From contig OZ059899.1 of the NCBI GenBank assembly GCA_964057225.1, forward strand, positions 3,286,001 to 3,350,000: 64,000 bases of DNA, given 5' to 3'. Below the pieces are notes generated by a model, which was not told the DNA's origin, searched no databases, and saw nothing but the letters and a program-made list of their open reading frames with translations. The DNA comes from Auanema rhodensis. Taxonomy: Eukaryota; Nematoda; Chromadorea; Rhabditida; Rhabditidae. The position numbers were made by a program, and so were the translations under genes. Position 1 is the first letter of the stretch. Each line of letters begins with the position of its first letter. Of the stretch, positions 53,341 to 64,000 are shown one piece after another.

Positions 53341-56300
53341 TGTATTAAGCGTTTCTCAATGTAGTATAGTGCATTCGATGCGGATTTTCAAGCTGCGTCG
53401 ATCTGTGTTATCAGATTTGCGCTAGCTTAAAAATGCACCGAGATATCAACTGATATAAGTTCACACATATATACCCGATTTTCACCCTGAAGAATTAATT
53501 TTTTCGTTAAATAACCTTGTCCATCGTCTTTGTCTTGAAAAATAGAATCTAAAAACATCTACTTTTTGCTAAATTATTATGAAATTTTTCGAAAAAATTT
53601 TTGTCAAAATGTTTTTGGAAGCAATGTTGAGTGTACATGGAAACTCAACATATACTAATGCATCATTTTTCAAACGATCATAACTAATTTTTGTATTAAG
53701 CGTTTCTCAATGTAGTATAGTGCATTCGATGCGGATTTTTAAGCTGCGTCGATCTGTGTTATCAGATTTGCGCTAGCTTAAAAATGCACCGAGATATCAA
53801 CTGATATAAGTTCACACTTATATCCTCGATTTTCACCCTGAAGAATTAATTTTTTCGTTGAATAACATTGTCTATCGTCTTTGCCTTGAGTAATGGAATC
53901 TAAAAACATCTACTTTTTGCTAAATTATTTTGAAATTTTTCGAAAAAATTTTTGTCAAAATGTTTTTGGAAGCAATGTTGAGTGTACATGGAAACTCAAC
54001 ATACACTAATGCATCATTTTTCAAACGATCATAACTAATTTTTGTATTAAGCGTTTCTCAATGTAGTATAGTGCATTCGATGCGGATTTTCAAGCTGCGT
54101 CGATCTGTGTTATCAGATTTGCGCTAGCTTAAAAATGCACCGAGATATCAACTGATATAAGTTCACACATATATACCCGATTTTCACCCTGAAGAATTAA
54201 TTTTTTCGTTAAATAACCTTGTCCATCGTCTTTGTCTTGAAAAATAAAATCTAAAAACATCTACTTTTTGCTAAATTATTTTGAAATTTTTCGAAAAAAT
54301 TTTTGTCAAAATGTTTTTGGAAGCAATGTTGAGTGTACATGGAAACTCAACATATACTAATGCATCATTTTTCAAACGATCATAACTAATTTTTGTATCA
54401 AGTGTTTCTCAATGTAGTATAGTGCATTCGATGCGGATTTTTAAGCTGCGTCGATCTGTGTTATCAGATTTGCGCTAGCTTAAAAATGCACCGAGATATC
54501 AACTGATATAAGTTCACACTTATATCCTCGATTTTCACCCTGAAGAATTAATTTTTTCGTTGAATAACATTGTCTATCGTCTTTGCCTTGAGAAATGGAA
54601 TCTAAAAACATCTACTTTTTGCTAAATTATTTTGAAATTTTTCGAAAAAATTTTTGTCAAAATGTTTTTGGAAGCAATGTTGAGTGTACATGGAAACTCA
54701 ACATACACTAATGCATCATTTTTCAAACGATCATAACTAATTTTTGTATTAAGCGTTTCTCAATGTAGTATAGTGCATTCGATGCGGATTTTCAAGCTGC
54801 GTCGATCTGTGTTATCAGATTTGCGCTAGCTTAAAAATGCACCGAGATATCAACTGATATAAGTTCACACATATATACCCGATTTTCACCCTGAAGAATT
54901 AATTTTTTCGTTAAATAACCTTGTCCATCGTTTTTGTCTTAAAAAATAGAATCTTAAAACATCTACTTTTTGCTAAATTATTTTGAAATTTTTCGAAAAA
55001 ATTTTTGTCAAAATGTTTTTGGAAGCAATGTTGAGTGTACATGGAAACTCAACATACACTAATGCATCATTTTTCAAACGATCATAACTAATTTTTGTAT
55101 TAAGCGTTTCTCATTGTAGTATAGTGCATTCGATGCGGATTTTCAAGCTGCGTCGATCTGTGTTATCAGATTTGCGCTAGCTTAAAAATGCACCGAGATA
55201 TCAACTGATATAAGTTCACACATATATACCCGATTTTCACCCTGAAGAATTAATTTTTTCGTTAAATAACCTTGTCCATCGTTTTTGTCTTAAAAAATAG
55301 AATCTAAAAACATCTACTTTTTGCTAAATTATTTTGAAATTTTTCGAAAAAATTTTTGTCAAAATGTTTTTGGAAGCAATGTTGAGTGTACAAGGAAACT
55401 CAACATACACTAATGCATCATTTTTCAAACGATCATAACTAATTTTTGTATTAAGCGTTTCTCAATGTAGTATAGTGCATTCGATGCGGATTTTCAAGCT
55501 GCGTCCATCTGTGTTATCAGATTTGCGCTAGCTTAAAAATGCACCGAGATATCAACTGATATAAGTTCACACATATATACCCGATTTTCACCCTGAAGAA
55601 TTAATTTTTTCGTTAAATAACCTTGTCCATCGTCTTTGTCTTGAAAAATAGAATCTAAAAACATCTACTTTTTGCTAAATTATTTTGAAATTTTTCGAAA
55701 AAATTTTTGTCAAAATGTTTTTGGAAGCAATGTTGAGTGTACATGGAAACTCAACATATACTAATGCATCATTTTTCAAACGATCATAACTAATTTTTGT
55801 ATTAAGCGTTTCTCAATGTAGTATAGTGCATTCGATGCGGATTTTTAAGCTGCGTCGATCTGTGTTATCAGATTTGCGCTAGCTTAAAAATGCACCGAGA
55901 TATCAACTGATATAAGTTCACACTTATATCCTCGATTTTCACCCTGAAGAATTAATTTTTTCGTTGAATAACATTGTCTATCGTCTTTGCCTTGAGAAAT
56001 GGAATCTAAAAACATCTACTTTTTGCTAAATTATTTTGAAATTTTTCGAAAAAATTTTTGTCAAAATGTTTTTGGAAGCAATGTTGAGTGTACATGGAAA
56101 CTCAACATACACTAATGCATCATTTTTCAAACGATCATAACTAATTTTTGTATTAAGCGTTTCTCAATGTAGTATAGTGCATTCGATGCGGATTTTCAAG
56201 CTGCGTCGATCTGTGTTATCAGATTTGCGCTAGCTTAAAAATGCACCGAGATATCAACTGATATAAGTTCACACATATATACCCGATTTTCACCCTGAAG

Positions 56301-56850
56301 AATTAATTTTTTCGTTAAATAACCTTGTCCATCGTCTTTGTCTTGAAAAATAAAATCTAAAAACATCTACTTTTTGCTAAATTATTTTGAAATTTTTCGA
56401 AAAAATTTTTGTCAAAATGTTTTTGGAAGCAATGTTGAGTGTACATGGAAACTCAACATATACTAATGCATCATTTTTCAAACGATCATAACTAATTTTT
56501 GTATCAAGTGTTTCTCAATGTAGTATAGTGCATTCGATGCGGATTTTTAAGCTGCGTCGATCTGTGTTATCAGATTTGCGCTAGCTTAAAAATGCACCGA
56601 GATATCAACTGATATAAGTTCACACTTATATCCTCGATTTTCACCCTGAAGAATTAATTTTTTCGTTGAATAACATTGTCTATCGTCTTTGCCTTGAGAA
56701 ATGGAATCTAAAAACATCTACTTTTTGCTAAATTATTTTGAAATTTTTCGAAAAAATTTTTGTCAAAATGTTTTTGGAAGCAATGTTGAGTGTACATGGA
56801 AACTCAACATACACTAATGCATCATTTTTCAAACGATCATAACTAATTTT
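53341..56850 (+). repeat. HOR block: 4-mer (1404 bp) copies separated by two monomers
   Basis: Units 53341-54744 and 55447-56850 share the order J2 with T313, J4 (T6/C10), J2 with AATAAAATC and T313, J4 with C6/T10. Between them lie a J1 with T211 (54745) and a T19 J1 with GTACAAGG (55096), types that otherwise occur in the 7-mer block. Private changes: TATTATGAAA near 53576, GAGTAATGG near 53888 and GCGTCCATC near 55506. Confidence 0.82.
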
Positions 56851-58254
56851 TGTATTAAGCGTTTCTCAATGTAGTATAGTGCATTCGATGCGGATTTTTA
56901 AGCTGCGTCGATCTGTGTTATCAGATTTGCGCTAGCTTAAAAATGCACCGAGATATCAACTGATATAAGTTCACACTTATATCCTCGATTTTCACCCTGA
57001 AGAATTAATTTTTTCGTTGAATAACATTGTCTATCGTCTTTGCCTTGAGAAATGGAATCTAAAAACATCTACTTTTTGCTAAATTATTTTGAAATTTTTC
57101 GAAAAAATTTTTGTCAAAATGTTTTTGGAAGCAATGTTGAGTGTACATGGAAACTCAACATACACTAATGCATCATTTTTCAAACGATCATAACTAATTT
57201 TTGTATTAAGCGTTTCTCAATGTAGTATAGTGCATTCGATGCGGATTTTTAAGCTGCGTCGATCTGTGTTATCAGATTTGCGCTAGCTTAAAAATGCACC
57301 GAGATATCAACTGATATAAGTTCACACTTATATCCTCGATTTTCACCCTGAAGAAATAATTTTTTCGTTGAATAACATTGTCCATCGTCTTTGCCTTGAA
57401 AAAAGGAATCTAAAAACATCTTATTTTTGCTAAATTATTTTGAAATTTTTCGAAAAAATTTTTGTCAAAATGTTTTTGGAAGCAATGTTGAGTGTACATG
57501 GAAACTCAACATACACTAATGCATCATTTTTCAAACGATCATAACTAATTTTTGTATTAAGCGTTTCTCAATGTAGTATAGTGCATTCGATGCGGATTTT
57601 TAAGCTGCGTCGATCTGTGTTATCAGATTTGCGCTAGCTTAAAAATGCACCGAGATATCAACTGATATAAGTTCACACTTATATCCTCGATTTTCACCCT
57701 GAAGAATTAATTTTTTCGTTGAATAACATTGTCTATCGTCTTTGCCTTGAGAAATGGAATCTAAAAACATCTACTTTTTGCTAAATTATTTTGAAATTTT
57801 TCGAAAAAATTTTTGTCAAAATGTTTTTGGAAGCAATGTTGAGTGTACATGGAAACTCAACATACACTAATGCATCATTTTTCAAACGATCATAACTAAT
57901 TTTTGTATTAAGCGTTTCTCAATGTAGTATAGTGCATTCGATGCGGATTTTTAAGCTGCGTCGATCTGTGTTATCAGATTTGCGCTAGCTTAAAAATGCA
58001 CCGAGATATCAACTGATATAAGTTCACACTTATATCCTCGATTTTCACCCTGAAGAAATAATTTTTTCGTTGAATAACATTGTCCATCGTCTTTGCCTTG
58101 AAAAAAGGAATCTAAAAACATCTTATTTTTGCTAAATTATTTTGAAATTTTTCGAAAAAATTTTTGTCAAAATGTTTTTGGAAGCAATGTTGAGTGTACA
58201 TGGAAACTCAACATACACTAATGCATCATTTTTCAAACGATCATAACTAATTTT
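56851..58254 (+). repeat. HOR block: 2-mer (702 bp), two copies
   Basis: Units 56851-57552 and 57553-58254 look identical: J4, then J5 with ATCTTATTTT in place of ATCTACTTTT. That change occurs only in these two copies (around 57420 and 58122) and falls at the start of the nearly invariant half. A very recent tandem duplication of one dimer. Confidence 0.87.
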
Positions 58255-58956
58255 TGTATTAAGCGTTTCTCAATGTAGTATAGTGCATTCGATGCGGATT
58301 TTCAAGCTGCGTCGATCTGTGTTATCAGATTTGCGCTAGCTTAAAAATGCACCGAGATATCAACTGATATAAGTTCACACATATATACCCGATTTTCACC
58401 CTGAAGAATTAATTTTTTCGTTAAATAACCTTGTCCATCGTCTTTGTCTTGAAAAATAAAATCTAAAAACATCTACTTTTTGCTAAATTATTTTGAAATT
58501 TTTCGAAAAAATTTTTGTCAAAATGTTTTTGGAAGCAATGTTGAGTGTACATGGAAACTCAACATATACTAATGCATCATTTTTCAAACGATCATAACTA
58601 ATTTTTGTATCAAGTGTTTCTCAATGTAGTATAGTGCATTCGATGCGGATTTTTAAGCTGCGTCGATCTGTGTTATCAGATTTGCGCTAGCTTAAAAATG
58701 CACCGAGATATCAACTGATATAAGTTCACACTTATATCCTCGATTTTCACCCTGAAGAATTAATTTTTTCGTTGAATAACATTGTCTATCGTCTTTGCCT
58801 TGAGAAATGGAATCTAAAAACATCTACTTTTTGCTAAATTATTTTGAAATTTTTCGAAAAAATTTTTGTCAAAATGTTTTTGGAAGCAATGTTGAGTGTA
58901 CATGGAAACTCAACATACACTAATGCATCATTTTTCAAACGATCATAACTAATTTT
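58255..58956 (+). repeat. Boundary monomers: last F2 copy and an adjoining J4
   Basis: The copy at 58255-58605 (J2 with AATAAAATC, C49, T313) is the last F2 monomer in the window. It is followed by a J4 with C6/T10 (58606-58956). The same pair occurs at 54043-54744 and 56149-56850. Confidence 0.83.
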
Positions 58957-61900
58957 TGTATTAAGCGTTTCTCAATGTAGTATAGTGCATTCGATGCGGA
59001 TTTTTAAGCTGCGTCGATCTGTGTTATCAGATTTGCGCTAGCTTAAAAATGCACCGAGATATCAACTGATATAAGTTCACACTTATATCCTCGATTTTCA
59101 CCCTGAAGAAATAATTTTTTCGTTGAATAACATTGTCCATCGTCTTTGCCTTGAAAAAAGGAATCTAAAAACATCTACTTTTTGCTAAATTATTTTGAAA
59201 TTTTTCGAAAAAATTTTTGTCAAAATGTTTTTGGAAGCAATGTTGAGTGTACATGGAAACTCAACATACACTAATGCATCATTTTTCAAACGATCATAAC
59301 TAATTTTTGTATTAAGCGTTTCTCAATGAAGTATAGTGCATTCGATGCGGATTTTTAAGCTGCGTCGATCTGTGTTTTCAGATTTGCGCTAGCTTAAAAA
59401 TGCACCGAGATATCAACTGATATATGTTCACACTTATATCCTCGATTTTCACCCTGAAGAATTAATTTTTTCGTTGAATAACATTGTCCATCGTCTTTGC
59501 CTTGAAAAATGGAATCTAAAAACATCTACTTTTTGCTAAATTATTTTGAAATTTTTCGAAAAAATTTTTGTCAAAATGTTTTTGGAAGCAATGTTGAGTG
59601 TACATGGAAACTCAACATACACTAATGCATCATTTTTCAAACGATCATAACTAATTTTTGTATTAAGCGTTTCTCAATGTAGTATAGTGCATTCGATGCG
59701 GATTTTTAAGCTGCGTCGATCTGTGTTATCAGATTTGCGCTAGCTTAAAAATGCACCGAGATATCAACTGATATAAGTTCACACTTATATCCTCGATTTT
59801 CACCCTGAAGAATTAATTTTTTCGTTGAATAACATTGTCTATCGTCTTTGCCTTGAGAAATGGAATCTAAAAACATCTACTTTTTGCTAAATTATTTTGA
59901 AATTTTTCGAAAAAATTTTTGTCAAAATGTTTTTGGAAGCAATGTTGAGTGTACATGGAAACTCAACATACACTAATGCATCATTTTTCAAACGATCATA
60001 ACTAATTTTTGTATTAAGCGTTTCTCAATGTAGTATAGTGCATTCGATGCGGATTTTTAAGCTGCGTCGATCTGTGTTATCAGATTTGCGCTAGCTTAAA
60101 AATGCACCGAGATATCAACTGATATAAGTTCACACTTATATCCTCGATTTTCACCCTGAAGAAATAATTTTTTCGTTGAATAACATTGTCCATCGTCTTT
60201 GCCTTGAAAAAAGGAATCTAAAAACATCTACTTTTTGCTAAATTATTTTGAAATTTTTCGAAAAAATTTTTGTCAAAATGTTTTTGGAAGCAATGTTGAG
60301 TGTACATGGAAACTCAACATACACTAATGCATCATTTTTCAAACGATCATAACTAATTTTTGTATTAAGCGTTTCTCAATGAAGTATAGTGCATTCGATG
60401 CGGATTTTTAAGCTGCGTCGATCTGTGTTTTCAGATTTGCGCTAGCTTAAAAATGCACCGAGATATCAACTGATATATGTTCACACTTATATCCTCGATT
60501 TTCACCCTGAAGAATTAATTTTTTCGTTGAATAACATTGTCCATCGTCTTTGCCTTGAAAAATGGAATCTAAAAACATCTACTTTTTGCTAAATTATTTT
60601 GAAATTTTTCGAAAAAATTTTTGTCAAAATGTTTTTGGAAGCAATGTTGAGTGTACATGGAAACTCAACATACACTAATGCATCATTTTTCAAACGATCA
60701 TAACTAATTTTTGTATTAAGCGTTTCTCAATGAAGTATAGTGCATTCGATGCGGATTTTTAAGCTGCGTCGATCTGTGTTTTCAGATTTGCGCTAGCTTA
60801 AAAATGCACCGAGATATCAACTGATATATGTTCACACTTATATCCTCGATTTTCACCCTGAAGAATTAATTTTTTCGTTGAATAACATTGTCCATCGTCT
60901 TTGCCTTGAAAAATGGAATCTAAAAACATCTACTTTTTGCTAAATTATTTTGAAATTTTTCGAAAAAATTTTTGTCAAAATGTTTTTGGAAGCAATGTTG
61001 AGTGTACATGGAAACTCAACATACACTAATGCATCATTTTTCAAACGATCATAACTAATTTTTGTATTAAGCGTTTCTCAATGTAGTATAGTGCATTCGA
61101 TGCGGATTTTTAAGCTGCGTCGATCTGTGTTATCAGATTTGCGCTAGCTTAAAAATGCACCGAGATATCAACTGATATAAGTTCACACTTATATCCTCGA
61201 TTTTCACCCTGAAGAATTAATTTTTTCGTTGAATAACATTGTCTATCGTCTTTGCCTTGAGAAATGGAATCTAAAAACATCTACTTTTTGCTAAATTATT
61301 TTGAAATTTTTCGAAAAAATTTTTGTCAAAATGTTTTTGGAAGCAATGTTGAGTGTACATGGAAACTCAACATACACTAATGCATCATTTTTCAAACGAT
61401 CATAACTAATTTTTGTATTAAGCGTTTCTCAATGTAGTATAGTGCATTCGATGCGGATTTTTAAGCTGCGTCGATCTGTGTTATCAGATTTGCGCTAGCT
61501 TAAAAATGCACCGAGATATCAACTGATATAAGTTCACACTTATATCCTCGATTTTCACCCTGAAGAAATAATTTTTTCGTTGAATAACATTGTCCATCGT
61601 CTTTGCCTTGAAAAAAGGAATCTAAAAACATCTACTTTTTGCTAAATTATTTTGAAATTTTTCGAAAAAATTTTTGTCAAAATGTTTTTGGAAGCAATGT
61701 TGAGTGTACATGGAAACTCAACATACACTAATGCATCATTTTTCAAACGATCATAACTAATTTTTGTATTAAGCGTTTCTCAATGAAGTATAGTGCATTC
61801 GATGCGGATTTTTAAGCTGCGTCGATCTGTGTTTTCAGATTTGCGCTAGCTTAAAAATGCACCGAGATATCAACTGATATATGTTCACACTTATATCCTC

Positions 61901-64000
61901 GATTTTCACCCTGAAGAATTAATTTTTTCGTTGAATAACATTGTCCATCGTCTTTGCCTTGAAAAATGGAATCTAAAAACATCTACTTTTTGCTAAATTA
62001 TTTTGAAATTTTTCGAAAAAATTTTTGTCAAAATGTTTTTGGAAGCAATGTTGAGTGTACATGGAAACTCAACATACACTAATGCATCATTTTTCAAACG
62101 ATCATAACTAATTTTTGTATTAAGCGTTTCTCAATGTAGTATAGTGCATTCGATGCGGATTTTTAAGCTGCGTCGATCTGTGTTATCAGATTTGCGCTAG
62201 CTTAAAAATGCACCGAGATATCAACTGATATAAGTTCACACTTATATCCTCGATTTTCACCCTGAAGAATTAATTTTTTCGTTGAATAACATTGTCTATC
62301 GTCTTTGCCTTGAGAAATGGAATCTAAAAACATCTACTTTTTGCTAAATTATTTTGAAATTTTTCGAAAAAATTTTTGTCAAAATGTTTTTGGAAGCAAT
62401 GTTGAGTGTACATGGAAACTCAACATACACTAATGCATCATTTTTCAAACGATCATAACTAATTTTTGTATTAAACGTTTCTCAATGTAGTATAGTGCAT
62501 TCGATGCGGATTTTTAAGCTGCGTCGATCTGTGTTATCAGATTTGCGCTAGCTTAAAAATGCACCGAGATATCAACTGATATAAGTTCACACTTATATCC
62601 TCGATTTTCACCCTGAAGAAATAATTTTTTCGTTGAATAACATTGTCCATCGTCTTTGCCTTGAAAAAAGGAATCTAAAAACATCTACTTTTTGCTAAAT
62701 TATTTTGAAATTTTTCGAAAAAATTTTTGTCAAAATGTTTTTGGAAGCAATGTTGAGTGTACATGGAAACTCAACATACACTAATGCATCATTTTTCAAA
62801 CGATCATAACCAATTTTTGTATTAAGCGTTTCTCAATGTAGTATAGTGCATTCGATGCGGATTTTTAAGCTGCGTCGATCTGTGTTATCAGATTTGCGCT
62901 AGCTTAAAAATGCACCGAGATATCAACTGATATATGTTCACACTTATATCCTCGATTTTCACCCTGAAGAATTAATTTTTTCGTTGAATAACATTGTCCA
63001 TCGTCTTTGCCTTGAAAAATGGAATCTAAAAACATCTACTTTTTGCTAAATTATTTTGAAATTTTTCGAAAAAATTTTTGTCAAAATGTTTTTGGAAGCA
63101 ATGTTGAGTGTACATGGAAACTCAACATACACTAATGCATCATTTTTCAAACGATCATAACTAATTTTTGTATTAAGCGTTTCTCAATGTAGTATAGTGC
63201 ATTCGATGCGGATTTTTAAGCTGCGTCGATCTGTGTTATCAGATTTGCGCTAGCTTAAAAATGCACCGAGATATCAACTGATATAAGTTCACACTTATAT
63301 CCTCGATTTTCACCCTGAAGAATTAATTTTTTCGTTGAATAACATTGTCTATCGTTTTTGCCTTGAGAAATGGAATCTAAAAACATCTACTTTTTGCTAA
63401 ATTATTTTGAAATTTTTCGAAAAAATTTTTGTCAAAATGTTTTTGGAAGCAATGTTGAGTGTACATGGAAACTCAACATACACTAATGCATCATTTTTCA
63501 AACGATCATAACTAATTTTTGTATTAAACGTTTCTCAATGTAGTATAGTGCATTCGATGCGGATTTTTAAGCTGCGTCGATCTGTGTTATCAGATTTGCG
63601 CTAGCTTAAAAATGCACCGAGATATCAACTGATATAAGTTCACACTTATATCCTCGATTTTCACCCTGAAGAAATGATTTTTTCGTTGAATAACATTGTC
63701 CATCGTCTTTGCCTTGAAAAAAGGAATCTAAAAACATCTACTTTTTGCTAAATTATTTTGAAATTTTTCGAAAAAATTTTTGTCAAAATGTTTTTGGAAG
63801 CAATGTTGAGTGTACATGGAAACTCAACATACACTAATGCATCATTTTTCAAACGATCATAACCAATTTTTGTATTAAGCGTTTCTCAATGTAGTATAGT
63901 GCATTCGATGCGGATTTTTAAGCTGCGTCGATCTGTGTTATCAGATTTGCGCTAGCTTAAAAATGCACCGAGATATCAACTGATATAAGTTCACACTTAT
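58957..64000 (+). repeat. HOR block: F1-only 3-mer (1053 bp), running off the end
   Basis: Units start at 58957, 60010, 61414, 62467 and 63520 with a J5 monomer, followed by A22 J3 (T70, T118) and J4. The unit at 60010-61413 has four monomers because the A22 J3 copy is doubled (60361 and 60712, seemingly identical). The last two starts share TTAAACG in place of TTAAGCG and ATAACCAATT after the J5 copy, and their J3 member (62818) lacks A22 and T70 but keeps T118. The last unit is cut by the window edge in its second monomer (63871-64000). Confidence 0.88.
63871..64000 (+). repeat. Partial 183rd monomer at window edge
   Basis: The first 130 bp of a further monomer, ending at CACACTTAT (offset 130). 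It has the F1 T127 allele and lacks A22, T70 and T118. The array clearly continues beyond the window. Confidence 0.95.

Larger units (their letters stand above)
1..64000 (+). repeat. 351-bp tandem satellite array, 182.4 copies
   Basis: The whole window is a head-to-tail tandem repeat with a 351-bp period. The anchor TGTATTAAG (or TGTATCAAG) recurs at 1, 352, 703, 1054 and so on, and reaches 63871 with only a 12-bp shift caused by two 6-bp deletions. All copies share one orientation. One hand-counted copy has 111 G/C in 351 (about 32%). Neighbouring copies usually differ at a few to about twenty positions, and copies in the same HOR position are often identical. No foreign insertion, inversion or gene was found. 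Satellites of this size and regularity are typical of eukaryotic centromeric or pericentromeric heterochromatin; placing this one at a centromere is inference. The species and family are not recognised. Confidence 0.98.

Noticed and set aside
1-64000. Possible long repeat protein, because 351 is a multiple of three
   Set aside because: All six frames have at least one stop per monomer, and stops repeat in every copy. No long open frame can run through the array.
1-64000. CRISPR array
   Set aside because: There are no unique spacers. The entire 351-bp unit is repeated, which is a satellite.
1-64000. Drosophila 1.688 (359-bp) satellite or another named family
   Set aside because: Length class and AT-rich style are similar, but I cannot show sequence homology from memory. 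A database search with the monomer would decide.
1-64000. Terminal repeats or transposase of a mobile element
   Set aside because: No target-site duplication, open reading frame or break in the 351-bp period was found anywhere.

Overview
The window is one uninterrupted tandem satellite array. A 351-bp, AT-rich monomer (about 32% G+C by hand count of one copy) repeats head to tail on one strand from base 1 to base 64000: 182 complete copies (1-63870) plus the first 130 bp of a 183rd (63871-64000). The spacing is extremely regular. Two monomers carry the same 6-bp deletion (junctions 3935/3936 and 4631/4632), and 182 x 351 minus 12 gives exactly the 63870 bp seen, so there is no other net insertion or deletion. 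I found no protein gene, RNA gene, transposon, CRISPR array or inverted segment. All six frames of the monomer are closed by stops.

This is eukaryotic heterochromatin, most likely a centromeric or pericentromeric satellite from a long-read assembly. Evidence for an invertebrate, perhaps an insect, is circumstantial: AT-richness, A/T tracts and CpG that is not depleted (12 CpG per 351 bp against about 8.8 expected). I do not recognise the satellite family or species.

Offsets below are counted from the TGTATTAAG that starts each copy (base 1, 352, 703 and so on). Two main monomer families exist. F1 has T127, C133, T135, G169, A176, C193, G204. F2 has A127, A133, C135, A169, C176, T193, A204. 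F1 splits into J3 (plain), J4 (T182, G199) and J5 (A155, A203). F2 splits into J1 (T188, A197) and J2 (C188, G197). Further markers are A22, C49, T70, T118, T211, C218 and T313, and the next-copy pair C6/T10. Almost all variation lies in offsets 1-220; offsets 221-351 are nearly invariant.

The subtypes are arranged as local higher-order repeats (HORs) that change along the array: 4-mer (1-2808), irregular copies with the 6-bp deletions (2809-5604), 3-mer (5605-9114), 9-mer (9115-16836), four seemingly identical monomers (16837-18240), a different 9-mer with an 11-mer version (18592-28419), mixed copies (28420-32982), 6-mer (32983-36492), 4-mer (36493-39300), 7-mer (40003-44916), 4-mer (47023-50532), split 4-mer (53341-56850), 2-mer (56851-58254) and an F1-only 3-mer that runs off the end (58957-64000). 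F1/F2 chimeras occur repeatedly, and many are copied within an HOR. The pattern fits repeated unequal crossover and gene conversion with local homogenisation.
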